DNA of 64,000 bases from Paenibacillus qinlingensis (GCF_013204845.1 NZ_JABMKY010000004.1:434001-498000), one strand, 5' to 3'. Numbered from the stretch's first letter, positions 44,423 through 53,310 are shown. Notes: a model not told the origin generated them from the sequence alone. Program-made: numbers and translations.

Positions 44423-44469
44423 AAAAACGCGGATGAGCGCCCGATCGATGGGAGCCCATCCGTGTTTTG
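44423..44469 (+). terminator. Terminator of the sugar importer operon
   Basis: AAACGCGGATG pairs with CATCCGTGTTT (one G-U pair), with further pairing in the GCGCCCGATCGATGGGAGC loop, followed by TTTT. Confidence 0.75.
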
Positions 44470-44548
44470 TATTGACAGTTGGGCTCTTTTTGTTTAAATT
44501 GGAAGCAAAACGATTGTTCACAATATGACGGAAGGAAAGGAAACGACG

Positions 44549-44989
44549 ATGAGCAGCAGTGAATTTTTGAAGCTAGAGAATCAGCTTTGTTTCAGCCTAT
44601 ATGCGAGCTCCAGAGCGATCACTCGGATGTATCGTCCTTTTCTCGAAGAGCTTGGTATCACCTATCCGCAATACTTGGTTCTGCTTGTTCTCTGGGAGCA
44701 AAAGGAGAGCACGGTGAAGGAACTTAGTGAGAAGCTTGACTTGGATTCCGGAACATTGACTCCGATGCTCAAAAGAATGGAAGCGCAGAAATTGCTCGTT
44801 CGGAACCGTTCACAGGAAGATGAGCGGGTAGTCCTCATTCGCATCACAGATGCCGGGCTAGCCTTATATGATCAGGCGCTATGCATTCCGCAGACACTAT
44901 TCGCTTCGAGTGGTTTATCACCGGAAGAAATTACGAATTTCAATGCGCAATTGAAACGGATTATCACAAGCGTTAATGCCTCCATGTGA
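44549..44989 (+). CDS. ohrR: OhrR-type MarR family peroxide regulator
   Basis: The 146-aa protein closely follows OhrR of Bacillus: LENQLCFSLYASSRAITRMY at the N-terminus with the reactive cysteine at residue 13-15, LGITYPQYLVLLVLWE, then the recognition helix region LDSGTLTPMLKRME and the wing RSQEDERVVLIRIT. The single N-terminal cysteine senses organic hydroperoxides and releases the repressor from DNA. Normally an ohr peroxiredoxin gene is its neighbour; here an AEC-type carrier follows 39 bases downstream and no ohr is seen, so the target could be elsewhere. ATG 44549 is eight bases after AAGGAAAGG; an ATG 24 bases earlier is less well placed. Confidence 0.88.
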   Translation: MSSSEFLKLENQLCFSLYASSRAITRMYRPFLEELGITYPQYLVLLVLWEQKESTVKELSEKLDLDSGTLTPMLKRMEAQKLLVRNRSQEDERVVLIRITDAGLALYDQALCIPQTLFASSGLSPEEITNFNAQLKRIITSVNASM

Positions 44990-45028
44990 GGAGCATCATG
45001 GGGATTCTCGACGAATTGAGGCTATGTA

Positions 45029-45949
45029 ATGAACTATTTCGTGTATATTCTAATCAATAATATTGTTCCGATTTGTATTATGATCGCGATTGGCGTGAGC
45101 ATGTATCGCGCCTTTCAAATTGATATTCGTACACTCTCGAAGCTGAATTTCTATGTATTCTCGCCAGCGCTTGTTTTTGTAAAGCTGTATGAATCCGAAA
45201 TGAGTCTTTCGATCCTCATGCAGGTGCTCTTATTTTTTGTCATATTCTTTAGCCTTTTATTTGCGATTATTGAAGTGATTATCCGCATTCAGAAGATGCA
45301 GCGCGGCATGCGGATTGCCATGCGCAATAGCGTTATTTTCTACAATAGCGCTAACTATGCGTTGCCACTCAATCAAACCGTATTCGGCGGCAACGCCTAT
45401 ACACTAGCTATCCAGATCGTTATTATGATTATGCAGACGCTCATCCCTAATACATACGGGATTTACACGTTAAATGCACATAAGGCTACTTGGAAAGCAA
45501 CTATGAAAACGATTCTCTCGTTACCTGTCATTTATGCTATTCCAATAGCACTCTTACTGCGTTATTATCATGTGCCAGTGCCAGCCTCGATCAACCTTCC
45601 ATTGAACTACATCGCAAATGCCTTTATGGCCACAGCGCTGTTGACATTAGGCGTACAGCTTGGCGCAATGAAATGGACGTTTCAATTCTCGAATGTATTG
45701 TTATCGAATATGCTGCGTTTGGCGATAGGTCCGTTGTTAGGCTTTCTTGTCGTGTGGATGTTAGGGATCGAAGGCTTGACCGCAAAGGCGTTAATTCTGT
45801 CCTGCGCAGTTCCTACTTCATTAAGTAGTGTACTCCTTGCCATTGAGTATGAGAATGAAGCCGAGTTTTCTTCGCAGGCGGTCTTTACATCGACACTTTT
45901 CAGCATGTTTACGATACCAATTGTCATCTATTTGTTGGATTTTATTTGA
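45029..45949 (+). CDS. AEC (auxin efflux carrier) family transporter
   Basis: This 306-aa membrane protein has about ten helices in two five-helix halves, as in the AEC family (PF03547). Conserved stretches are NFYVFSPALVFVKLYES, NSANYALPLNQTVFGG, LPLNYIANAFMATALLTLGVQL (given in overlapping parts) and CAVPTSLSSVLLAIEYE. Members carry organic acids such as malate, or other anions. It lies 39 bases after ohrR in the same direction and may be co-transcribed and OhrR-controlled. The substrate is unknown. Confidence 0.87.
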   Translation: MNYFVYILINNIVPICIMIAIGVSMYRAFQIDIRTLSKLNFYVFSPALVFVKLYESEMSLSILMQVLLFFVIFFSLLFAIIEVIIRIQKMQRGMRIAMRNSVIFYNSANYALPLNQTVFGGNAYTLAIQIVIMIMQTLIPNTYGIYTLNAHKATWKATMKTILSLPVIYAIPIALLLRYYHVPVPASINLPLNYIANAFMATALLTLGVQLGAMKWTFQFSNVLLSNMLRLAIGPLLGFLVVWMLGIEGLTAKALILSCAVPTSLSSVLLAIEYENEAEFSSQAVFTSTLFSMFTIPIVIYLLDFI

Positions 45950-46047
45950 ACATTGTGGGGAATCATGAAACTAGCAGGAATATCGACAATTTTCGGCGAA
46001 TGGGTATATATACCTAAATACATCCAATTCGAGGAGGATTTTTAACG

Positions 46048-46350
46048 ATGAGATACCAATTTTGCCAGTACGTCACGATTGTCGATATGAATGATGAGAT
46101 TATGTCCGAGGTCATATTTGAACATGGGGAATTTGAATCCAATGCGGTCTCGATAGGTTCTTCCGTTCTGATTCATCAGCTAGGTTTGAAACAGTTTGAC
46201 GTTGTCTATGACAAGCGTGAAGGAAAGACGATTCGTTATAAAATTGAAGATATTGAAGTGAATTTAATCGAGCAGCCTACCGTTACGCGTGTTTTCTTAG
46301 AGCCTGTTCGTTTAATTGTAGGTCAACATGATATTGGTGAAGTCGAGTAG
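46048..46350 (+). CDS. Small protein of unknown function (100 aa)
   Basis: I do not recognise this 100-aa protein. It is acidic and predicted mainly beta, with a pattern of short strands (YVTIVDMNDEIMSEVIFE; KTIRYKIEDIEVNLIEQ) and no signal peptide, Cys cluster or catalytic motif. GAGGAGG stands at 46032-46038, right before the ATG, so expression is likely. It lies 33 bases before the DUF423 gene and could be co-transcribed with it. Confidence 0.65.
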   Translation: MRYQFCQYVTIVDMNDEIMSEVIFEHGEFESNAVSIGSSVLIHQLGLKQFDVVYDKREGKTIRYKIEDIEVNLIEQPTVTRVFLEPVRLIVGQHDIGEVE

Positions 46351-46382
46351 TTCATCACAGCAAGGAAAGGAAATGTAGTCTT

Positions 46383-46754
46383 ATGATGAAATTGTTTTTG
46401 ATTCTTGGAAGCTTGAATGCTTTCCTGTCTGTCGCTTTAGGTGCGTTCGGTGCCCATATTCTAAAAGCGAAAATTCCCGATAAGATCGATGTGTTTCAAA
46501 CAGGCGTTCATTATCACATGATCCACGCGATTGCTCTACTCGTGATCGCACTGCTCTCGGATAAGCTAGGAAACACTTCGTTGGTGAATGCCTCAGGATG
46601 GGCAATCTTCATCGGTATTATCTTGTTCTCTGGCAGTTTGTATGGATTAAGCTTGACTGGCATTAAAGCATTTGGACCTATAACTCCGCTAGGTGGATTA
46701 AGCTTCCTTGTTGGTTGGACCCTGTTAGCCATTGCAGCGTTTAAATTAAATTAG
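46383..46754 (+). CDS. DUF423 family membrane protein (YwdK-like)
   Basis: This 123-aa protein has four membrane helices and the DUF423 hallmarks: LGSLNAFLSVALGAFGAHIL at the N-terminus, TGVHYHMIHAIALL in the middle and FGPITPLGGLSFLVGWTLLA at the C-terminus. The family (YwdK, YgdD) is widespread and its function is unknown. Two adjacent ATGs are possible starts. It ends at a clear terminator. Confidence 0.9.
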   Translation: MMKLFLILGSLNAFLSVALGAFGAHILKAKIPDKIDVFQTGVHYHMIHAIALLVIALLSDKLGNTSLVNASGWAIFIGIILFSGSLYGLSLTGIKAFGPITPLGGLSFLVGWTLLAIAAFKLN

Positions 46755-46758
46755 TCCA

Positions 46759-46788
46759 AAGAGCCGGAGAAATCTGGCTCTTTTTCGC
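46759..46788 (+). terminator. Terminator after the DUF423 gene
   Basis: AAAGAGCC pairs with GGCTCTTT around GGAGAAATCT, followed by TTTT. Confidence 0.85.
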
Positions 46789-46946
46789 ATTTCATGTCAT
46801 GTTAGCAGGAAATGGCACAACCTTTGTAGAAAGTAAACAAGGAATGGAAATATGCGCGTGATTACTTTATATCAATTGGGAGCTAGGATCGGACATCTAC
46901 GAAAAGCTACCCAATCGAACATAGCACGATAGAAGGAGGCGAGTTC

Positions 46947-48806
46947 GTGAACAATCGGCTCTTTATTGGCGTATATGTCGTCGGAGCCATATGCGTTAGC
47001 ATTTTCGTGAAGCCGTACGCCCCATGGATTTGTCTCTTGGGTGCACTCGCATTGCTTTACGTATTGCATGCTAAGAAATCGCTGCGACAACCGCAGATCC
47101 CCAAAGAACTCCCGAGAGATCATGCGTATCTAAGTGTACTGGATTCGCTATTTGAACATAATCCCAATGCAATCGGGATTTTTAATGATGAAGGCAAATT
47201 CATTCGAATGAATCAAGCCGTAGAATCGATTCTAGGATACTCGGTCACAGACCTGATACATCAACCTTTTACGGACATAGTAACGGAAGAACAGTTGGAG
47301 CAAACCGAGTGGCAACTGCAGCAAAGTCGCAACGGAATTCCATATACCTTTGATACGTCGGTGCTTCATCAGCGCGGTTATCGCGTGGATTTGCACGTAA
47401 CAGCGGTTCCGGTCGATATCCATCACCATTCCAAAGGTAATATTCTGATTTGTCAGGATGTTACGGAACGTAAACGTGGGGATGAGCAAGTCCGATATAT
47501 GGCCTATTACGATGATATGACAGGTCTTCCGAATCGCCGGTTATTTAAAGATCATCTGAACGAACGACTTCGTCTATGCAAAGAAGATGGACATAAGGTC
47601 GCTGTGTTTTATTTGGATATTGATCGCTTCAAACTGGTGAATGATGGATTTGGACATGACTATGGCAACATGCTGCTGCTTCAGCTCGCAGAGCGATTCA
47701 CACGCTGTTTGACCCCTGAAGATTTCCTTGCGCGTACGGAAGGCGATGAATTTGCCTTTTTCTATTCCAATGTAGAAAATGTAAACGATGTGATGACCGT
47801 CATTGCCGAAATCATTCGTGTCTTGGAGAAGCCCTTCCTCCTTGAACAATATGAGCTGCATGTCACGGCAAGCATTGGTGTTGCCATTTCCTCGGAAGAT
47901 ACAGATGAGGCTGACCTATTGATGAAATATGCGGATATTGCATTAGCCAGGGCCAAAGAGAAGGGGCGCAACGATTTTCAGATTTTTAATTCGGATATGA
48001 AATCTGTTTCGATAAATCGTTTGAGGCTGGAGAATGAACTTCGCAGAGCGTTAGTTAATGAAGAATTCGTACTGTACTACCAACCTCAAGTGGATATTGG
48101 ATCGGGGCGAATTGTTGGTGTAGAAGCTTTAATTCGGTGGAATCACCCCGACAAGGGAATGGTTATGCCCAGTTATTTTATTCCATTAGCTGAAGAAAGT
48201 GGATTAATCGTACCGATTGGCGAGTGGGTGCTCCGCGCAGCTTGTAAGCAGAATAAAACATGGCAGTCTGACGGGTTTGCCCCTATTCCGATCTCCGTGA
48301 ATTTATCGATGAGACAGTTTTTTCAGCATAATCTGAAAGGCAAAATAAGACATGTTCTTGAGCAGACTGAGCTGGATCCGCAATATTTGGAGTTGGAAAT
48401 TACGGAAAGTATGACGATGGATGTGGATCATGCCATTCAATCGCTACTTGAATTGAAAGAGCTTGGTGTGAATGTGAGTATCGACGATTTCGGTACTGGT
48501 TATAGCTCTCTTTATTATTTGAAGAAATTTCCGATTGATAAGCTGAAGATTGACCGCTCTTTCGTACGCGATATCATGGTTGATCCGAATGATGCAGCCA
48601 TTGTTGCGACCATTATAGCCATGACGCACCATTTGAATCTGAAGGTTATTGCGGAGGGTGTAGAGACAGAAGATCAATTGAAATTCTTATATCAGAATCG
48701 ATGCAATGAAGTCCAAGGCTATTGGTTTAGTCCTCCTGTTGATCGTTTAGAGCTGGAGCATATGCTCAGACATGGAATTTCTGTTGCAGCAGCGACAAGT
48801 GAATAG
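46947..48806 (+). CDS. PAS-GGDEF-EAL cyclic-di-GMP protein
   Basis: This 619-aa protein has two N-terminal membrane helices (about residues 5-40), a PAS domain (about 65-180), a GGDEF domain (about 190-350) and an EAL domain (about 365-610). The GGDEF motif reads EGDEF (RTEGDEFAFF), so cyclase activity is uncertain. The EAL domain keeps VEALIRW, ELEITES, SIDDFGTGYSSL, KLKIDRSFV and VIAEGVET, so it is probably an active c-di-GMP phosphodiesterase. It would lower c-di-GMP and affect motility or biofilm. GTG 46947 follows AAGGAGG. Confidence 0.92.
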   Translation: MNNRLFIGVYVVGAICVSIFVKPYAPWICLLGALALLYVLHAKKSLRQPQIPKELPRDHAYLSVLDSLFEHNPNAIGIFNDEGKFIRMNQAVESILGYSVTDLIHQPFTDIVTEEQLEQTEWQLQQSRNGIPYTFDTSVLHQRGYRVDLHVTAVPVDIHHHSKGNILICQDVTERKRGDEQVRYMAYYDDMTGLPNRRLFKDHLNERLRLCKEDGHKVAVFYLDIDRFKLVNDGFGHDYGNMLLLQLAERFTRCLTPEDFLARTEGDEFAFFYSNVENVNDVMTVIAEIIRVLEKPFLLEQYELHVTASIGVAISSEDTDEADLLMKYADIALARAKEKGRNDFQIFNSDMKSVSINRLRLENELRRALVNEEFVLYYQPQVDIGSGRIVGVEALIRWNHPDKGMVMPSYFIPLAEESGLIVPIGEWVLRAACKQNKTWQSDGFAPIPISVNLSMRQFFQHNLKGKIRHVLEQTELDPQYLELEITESMTMDVDHAIQSLLELKELGVNVSIDDFGTGYSSLYYLKKFPIDKLKIDRSFVRDIMVDPNDAAIVATIIAMTHHLNLKVIAEGVETEDQLKFLYQNRCNEVQGYWFSPPVDRLELEHMLRHGISVAAATSE

Positions 48807-48807
48807 A

Positions 48808-48846
48808 AAAAAGGTACCCTCGCGATCGTTCGCAAAGGTACCTTTA
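48808..48846. terminator. Bidirectional terminator
   Basis: AAAAGGTACC pairs with GGTACCTTT, flanked by A-run and TTTATT. It separates the GGDEF-EAL gene from the convergent gene at 48848. Confidence 0.8.
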
Positions 48847-48847
48847 T

Positions 48848-49339
48848 TCAATTTGTTGCCACGTAGTCATCAATTTCATTTAACTTGAACAGGTAAACCT
48901 TCTTCTCATCAACATGATAGACCGTCACATTCTGGCTGCTTGGGTCAAAATTAAGGATTCGACAAGGGAGGTTCAGTTTAATTCCTTGCGCTTTAATCAC
49001 CGTCAAACGAATCAAGGTATTGTTCGTCTTGAAACTCTCTAACTGCTCAACGATGTGCTTCGCAGCTTCAGTTGAGTTCGTTCTGCTAGCCGTTGTTGGC
49101 GCAGGTATGACAGGTTTTTTATTTGTATGTAAGGAAGCGGGACTTCCTTGTTTCGTGTTCAATTCAATAAGTTGACCGAGCTGGATACCTTTAAGGATTT
49201 GATAATCTTTAATGGTGTCTACATTTAACAAATGAAGGAGCTTTTCCATTGCTAGGCCATTGGTTTGATCTTCAATTAAAATCTCTACGGTGAATAAATG
49301 TCCATTCTTCGGACTTGTGTTTGAATCCCGTTGGTTCAT
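48848..49339 (-). CDS. Hypothetical protein (163 aa)
   Basis: I do not recognise this 163-aa protein. The N-terminal part (LFTVEILIEDQTNGLAMEKL) and the C-terminal part (VTVYHVDEKKVYLFKLNEID) look like small alpha/beta modules, joined by a Thr/Pro/Ala-rich linker at about residues 72-95. The C-terminal half suggests a small beta-barrel. No membrane segment or catalytic motif is visible. An AGGAGG lies five bases before the second of two adjacent ATGs, so 49339 is chosen as the start. It is divergent from the small gene at 49455. Confidence 0.65.
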   Translation of the reverse strand: MNQRDSNTSPKNGHLFTVEILIEDQTNGLAMEKLLHLLNVDTIKDYQILKGIQLGQLIELNTKQGSPASLHTNKKPVIPAPTTASRTNSTEAAKHIVEQLESFKTNNTLIRLTVIKAQGIKLNLPCRILNFDPSSQNVTVYHVDEKKVYLFKLNEIDDYVATN

Positions 49340-49454
49340 CATAGCCTCCTAACTGCACTGAAATCGCACTCATCTTAACTATATCATGATATCATTAGCA
49401 AATGTAGCCTCGTTTTCAAGCAGAAAAAATAAATCATTGTTTGGGAGTACCACA

Positions 49455-49640
49455 TTGGATGATAATACAGCGAGAGAAGATTTAAGATTAAAATTGATGG
49501 AGGCAGAAGCCATTCTCAAAGAAGCAGAAGAGGAATATGCTTTATTTGTAAGGCAATTACAGGTGTATGAAGATGTTATTAAACAACAGAAAGAAAAAAT
49601 TCGCCTGATTAAAGCAACATCCCAGTTCCATCTTCAGTAA
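49455..49640 (+). CDS. Small coiled-coil protein (61 aa)
   Basis: This short protein is a single acidic helix with strong heptad character (LRLKLMEAEAILKEAEEEY then VRQLQVYEDVIKQQKEKI). I prefer TTG 49455, seven bases after GGGAG at 49443-49447; the frame is open back to an ATG at 49386 that lacks a ribosome binding site. It precedes the zinc-ribbon-like gene by 35 bases. Function unknown; it could be a spore or cell-surface accessory protein, but nothing shows this. Confidence 0.5.
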   Translation: MDDNTAREDLRLKLMEAEAILKEAEEEYALFVRQLQVYEDVIKQQKEKIRLIKATSQFHLQ

Positions 49641-49675
49641 ACCGGTAAGAATACCGCATGAAGGAAGGTTGCGCT

Positions 49676-49948
49676 ATGAAATGGATCGTGCTTGTTATCA
49701 TCCTATTGAGTGTGCTTCTTTTTGTTTATAGACTTACGTTTAAATTTAGAGACAAGGTAGAGACGACGAAGATTATACAAATGTCCTTATATGGGAAGCG
49801 AGTATCCAAAGTGAACAAGCAAATGTGTTCGTTTTGTCGTAAAAAAGATAGGAAACTGAGCTTTTATTCAGACGAGCAAGGAAGAGTTGTTGGCGTTTGT
49901 CCCCTATGTAGACCTCAAGCCGAGAGGCGAGCTTTAATGAGGTTATGA
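49676..49948 (+). CDS. Small membrane protein with a zinc-ribbon-like motif (90 aa)
   Basis: The 90-aa product has one N-terminal membrane helix (WIVLVIILLSVLLFVYRL, residues 3-20) and then a cytoplasmic segment with two CxxC pairs, MCSFCRKK and VCPLCRPQ, about 25 residues apart, which could bind zinc. ATG 49676 has AAGGAAGG upstream. The function is unknown. It may be co-transcribed with the small gene before it. Confidence 0.65.
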   Translation: MKWIVLVIILLSVLLFVYRLTFKFRDKVETTKIIQMSLYGKRVSKVNKQMCSFCRKKDRKLSFYSDEQGRVVGVCPLCRPQAERRALMRL

Positions 49949-50044
49949 ATAGAAAAACACACAGAATCTTTACAGTGACCTCACACCGTACTAGCCGCAG
50001 GCGCATATACTACCGTAAGACTGCGAAGAGGAGCTGTGCAGAGC

Positions 50045-50347
50045 ATGATGCGCGTAGAACCCATTCTTCTTGAAGGACATACAGCAATCGCGATAGAGGT
50101 TAAATTGCCGAAAACGACCTTGCTAGTGGTGACAACGGATAAAGGTTATATTATGTGTGGCGCCCTCGATGTGGCGCTGCTCAACGAGCGACTAAGTGAC
50201 AGGAATATTGTAGCGGCGCGAGCTACCGGGGTTCGAACGATCGAGGAGCTTTTGGAAGCACCGCTTGAATCAGTAACCTATACGGCGGAAGACCTGGGCA
50301 TTGTAGCCGGGATGACAGGACGAGAAGCGATACTTAAAATGATGTAA
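50045..50347 (+). CDS. yunC: YunC family protein (DUF1805)
   Basis: The 100-aa product is a DUF1805/YunC protein, with KTTLLVVTTDKGYIMCGALDV in the first half and RNIVAARATGVRTIEELL in the second (both typical). The structure of this family is known but its function is not. The length is usual. I place the start at ATG 50045, 11 bases after AGAGGAG; a GTG at 50036 is too close to that site. It stands alone and ends in a terminator. Confidence 0.85.
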   Translation: MMRVEPILLEGHTAIAIEVKLPKTTLLVVTTDKGYIMCGALDVALLNERLSDRNIVAARATGVRTIEELLEAPLESVTYTAEDLGIVAGMTGREAILKMM

Positions 50348-50367
50348 GACAGTTTACGGCAAGCTCG

Positions 50368-50400
50368 AGCGCTTGGGTCTCTAAGACCTAAGCGCTTTTT
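50368..50400 (+). terminator. Terminator of yunC
   Basis: AGCGCTTGGGTCT pairs with AGACCTAAGCGCT around CTA, followed by TTTT. Confidence 0.88.
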
Positions 50401-50508
50401 GCATCATGCAAAATGACAAAAGAAAGCAGGTCAACTGTGCACAGGAATGAAAATGCATAAAAACGCAGACTTCCTGCAATTTCCTTGCCCTTTTTGTGCA
50501 TAAAGGTG

Positions 50509-50537
50509 TTGTTATTTTATTGACCAAGTGTTAATAT
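50509..50537 (+). promoter_or_regulatory. Promoter of the amino acid importer operon
   Basis: TTGTTA at 50509-50514 and TAATAT at 50532-50537 are 17 bases apart, about 35 bases before the start at 50573. Confidence 0.55.
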
Positions 50538-50572
50538 ATGATTCGTCCATTACATAGAACGGGGGAAAAATA

Positions 50573-51361
50573 ATGAAAAAATTAATGATTTCTGTGGTAG
50601 CAGCAGCTTTAGTATTAACAATGGCAGGTTGTGGCTCGAAAGATAGCGGTGGCACCAAAGTTAAATTTGCAACAGATGCAGCGTATGCACCGATGGAATA
50701 TATGGATAAAGACAAGGTAGCTGGTTTTGATATTGACTTCCTTGCTGAAGTTATGAAAGAAGCAGGTCTATCTTATAGCGTTACTAACACGGGTTGGGAC
50801 ACAATGTTGACGAGCGTTCAACAAGGTAAAGAGTATCAAGCGGGTATTTCCAGCGTATCTATTACAGATGAACGTAAACAAACGTATGATTATACAGCTC
50901 CTTACTTCGAGTCGACGAACATGATTCTTGTTAAAGAAGGCAGCCCGATCAAAAGTGCAGTTGATTTGAAAGATAAAAAAGTAGCGGTTCAAATTTCGAC
51001 TACGGCGGATACGCTTATGACGAAAATCATGGGTGGCGATAACAAGTCTCTGAAACGTATGGATAATAACACGCTTGCTCTAATGGAACTTGAGAGTAAC
51101 GGTGTTGACGCGGTTGTTGCGGATATTGCTATTATTCGTGAGTATGTTAAAAATAATCCAAACAAAAAATTCGTTTCGATCGCTGACGCGAAAAACTTCG
51201 AATCCGAGTACTATGGTATCTTGCTTCCAAAAGGCAGCGACCTGAAAGCGAAGCTGGATCCAGCGATTAAAAAAGTAATCGAGAACGGCAAGTATGCGAC
51301 TGTGTACAAAAAATGGTTCGGTCAAGAACCGGATACGAAGAAATTGCTCGATCAAAAATAA
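50573..51361 (+). CDS. Polar amino acid ABC transporter substrate-binding lipoprotein
   Basis: This 262-aa lipoprotein has a short signal peptide with lipobox TMAGCG (Cys near residue 20), then an SBP_bac_3 domain with VKFATDAAYAPMEYMD, VAGFDIDFLAEVMKEAG and YDYTAPYFESTNMILV, all typical of glutamine/glutamate/arginine-binding proteins. The amino acid bound cannot be named with certainty. GGGGG precedes the ATG. A hairpin separates it from the permease gene, which would raise the level of the binding protein over that of the membrane parts. Confidence 0.92.
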   Translation: MKKLMISVVAAALVLTMAGCGSKDSGGTKVKFATDAAYAPMEYMDKDKVAGFDIDFLAEVMKEAGLSYSVTNTGWDTMLTSVQQGKEYQAGISSVSITDERKQTYDYTAPYFESTNMILVKEGSPIKSAVDLKDKKVAVQISTTADTLMTKIMGGDNKSLKRMDNNTLALMELESNGVDAVVADIAIIREYVKNNPNKKFVSIADAKNFESEYYGILLPKGSDLKAKLDPAIKKVIENGKYATVYKKWFGQEPDTKKLLDQK

Positions 51362-51368
51362 AAAGTTC

Positions 51369-51408
51369 AAAAGCATGCGTGACTTAACCTAACGCATGCT
51401 TTTCTTCT
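51369..51408 (+). terminator. Intra-operon hairpin between binding protein and permease
   Basis: AAAAGCATGCGT pairs perfectly with ACGCATGCTTTT, followed by CTTCT. It probably causes partial termination or protects the 3' end of the upstream message. Confidence 0.75.
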
Positions 51409-51445
51409 GTAAGTAGCAGAATAATTAAAGGAAAGGAAGTGTGGA

Positions 51446-52093
51446 ATGGATTTTCGTTTTGATATCATTCTTGATTATGTCCCCTTGCTGCTAAAAGGTA
51501 CGCTGTGGACAATTGGTATTTCCATTCTCTCCATCTGTTTCGGGTCTGTACTGGGGCTGGCAGTTGGTTTAGGAAAAATGTCACACCGCGGCTATTTGAG
51601 ATGGCCGACAAGTATATATGTTAACTTCTTCCGCGGCACACCGTTGCTGGTTCAAATATTGCTTGTTCACTTTGGCGTAGTGCCCTTATTCTTAGGGTCC
51701 ACCAACCCAATCATCGCATCGATTGTTGCCCTATCATTGAATTCAGCGGGGTATATGGCGGAGATTTTCCGAGCAGGTATTCAATCCATTGATAAAGGCC
51801 AGACCGAAGCCGCACATTCTCTGGGCATGACGCATTTCCAAACGATGAAATCGGTCATTTTACCGCAAGCAATCAAACGGATGATTCCGCCTTTCGGGAA
51901 TGAATTTATCGTCCTCATCAAGGATTCCTCGTTGTTCGCCATTATCGCGGCGCCTGAGTTAATGTATTGGTCGAATGCGATGCGCAGCCAATATTTCAAA
52001 GTGTGGGAGCCGTATTTGACAGCTGCACTCATTTATTTCATTCTTACTTACTCTCTTAGCAAGCTTCTTGGCTATATCGAAAGGAGAGTATAA
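51446..52093 (+). CDS. Polar amino acid ABC transporter permease
   Basis: This 215-aa permease of the HisM/GlnP family has about five helices. The sequence [17 protein letters not shown] (about residues 60-76) and the EAA loop [20 protein letters not shown] (about 115-134) are family hallmarks. It acts with the binding protein upstream and the ATPase that starts one base after its stop. GGAAAGGAAGTG precedes the ATG. Confidence 0.94.
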   Translation: MDFRFDIILDYVPLLLKGTLWTIGISILSICFGSVLGLAVGLGKMSHRGYLRWPTSIYVNFFRGTPLLVQILLVHFGVVPLFLGSTNPIIASIVALSLNSAGYMAEIFRAGIQSIDKGQTEAAHSLGMTHFQTMKSVILPQAIKRMIPPFGNEFIVLIKDSSLFAIIAAPELMYWSNAMRSQYFKVWEPYLTAALIYFILTYSLSKLLGYIERRV

Positions 52094-52094
52094 T

Positions 52095-52826
52095 ATGACG
52101 GCTTTAATTGAAGTAAAGAACTTGAAAAAAGCGTTCGGAGATAACGTTGTTCTTCGCGACATCAGTACACAAATTAAGCACCAGGAGGTGCTGGTTGTGA
52201 TTGGCCCTTCCGGTTCAGGAAAATCTACGTTCTTGAGATGCTTGAACTTACTGGAACAGCCTAATGGTGGAACGATCACGATTGATGGTCGTAATCTCAT
52301 GGACCCTGCAAACAAAATTAATGAAATCCGCATGGAATTAGGTATGGTTTTTCAACGGTTTCACTTATTCCCGCATATGAAGGTTATTGATAATATTATG
52401 CTTGCGCCAATTCAGGTACGGAAATGGCCGGAGGATCAAGCACGGAAGAAAGCCTTGGAGCTCTTGGCTAAGGTTGGACTCGCAGACAAAGCTAACGCGC
52501 TTCCGGATTCTTTATCCGGCGGTCAAGCGCAGCGTGTTGCGATTGCACGTGCACTTGCGATGGAGCCGAAGATTATGTTGTTCGATGAACCGACTTCTGC
52601 ATTGGATCCCGAAATGGTTGGTGAAGTACTCAACGTTATGAAACAGTTGGCCAAAGAAGGCATGACGATGGTTGTCGTGACGCATGAAATGGGCTTCGCG
52701 CGTGAAGTTGGCGATCGTGTCATGTTCATGGAGCAGGGTGTTATTGTCGAGGAAGGCAGCCCGAAACAAATTTTCGAGGCGCCGACACAGGAGCGTACGA
52801 AATCGTTTTTGTCCAAAGTACTATAG
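52095..52826 (+). CDS. Polar amino acid ABC transporter ATP-binding protein
   Basis: The 243-aa ATPase is of the GlnQ/HisP type: Walker [10 protein letters not shown] (about residue 35), Q-loop [12 protein letters not shown], signature [15 protein letters not shown], Walker [16 protein letters not shown] and switch His in [12 protein letters not shown]. The AAAGGAGAG ahead of the ATG lies inside the end of the permease gene. It completes the importer and is followed by a terminator. Confidence 0.95.
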   Translation: MTALIEVKNLKKAFGDNVVLRDISTQIKHQEVLVVIGPSGSGKSTFLRCLNLLEQPNGGTITIDGRNLMDPANKINEIRMELGMVFQRFHLFPHMKVIDNIMLAPIQVRKWPEDQARKKALELLAKVGLADKANALPDSLSGGQAQRVAIARALAMEPKIMLFDEPTSALDPEMVGEVLNVMKQLAKEGMTMVVVTHEMGFAREVGDRVMFMEQGVIVEEGSPKQIFEAPTQERTKSFLSKVL

Positions 52827-52841
52827 GGTTATATACAAGGA

Positions 52842-52868
52842 GGCTCGCGCTTAGCGCGGGCTTTTTTT
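52842..52868 (+). terminator. Terminator of the amino acid importer operon
   Basis: GGCTCGCGC pairs with GCGCGGGC(T) around TTA, followed by seven T. Confidence 0.88.
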
Positions 52869-53037
52869 GCTAATTGGCGATATATAAACAACCATTAGTA
52901 TGTGGTAGCGGGGGAATGGAACTCTGTGTGGGGATCGCTCTCACACGCATCCCTCTCGCACGCTTCCCTGCCATACTCATCGCCCTCAATAGTGTGCGTG
53001 ATGCTGGGCGGGGGATTCTGTGTTTCCAGCAAATAAA

Positions 53038-53110
53038 TGGATTTTCTGTAGTTAATTTTATGAATTTTTCGATAAAACAGAGAATAGATGGAAAATCTGT
53101 AGTTAATTTT
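53038..53110. repeat. Two direct copies of the TGTAGTTAATTTT motif
   Basis: Copies at 53038-53059 and 53089-53110 share the end CTGTAGTTAATTTT and differ only in the AT-rich lead (GGATTTT versus GGAAAAT). The second copy, extended to 53087, matches 22531-22554 at 22 of 24 positions. A related TTTCCAGTTAAT stands near 53207. The rest of 52869-53240 shows no gene. Confidence 0.7.
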
Positions 53111-53240
53111 GACCATTTTACTCGATCTGAGCAAAAGAGGCGGTATTACCTACATTTTTACAGTTAAATCGAATTTGCAGGGGATTTTCTCGATAATAAC
53201 TGTATAATTTCCAGTTAATGTAACTGTGGGGCACATAGAG

Positions 53241-53310
53241 CCCCCGAAGCCCCAAGCCCCAAGCCCCGAACCCCGAACCCCGAACCCCGAACCCCGAACC
53301 CCGAACCCCC
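53241..53310. repeat. C-rich heptamer tandem array (CCCCGAA)
   Basis: Six exact CCCCGAA units occupy 53264-53305 and are preceded by degenerate CCCCGAAG/CCCCAAG units from 53241. The complement is TTCGGGG, able in principle to form G-quadruplexes. It lies in the 681-base gap before the kinase gene at 53508. The following 53311-53507 shows no clear element except a ribosome binding site. Confidence 0.9.
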
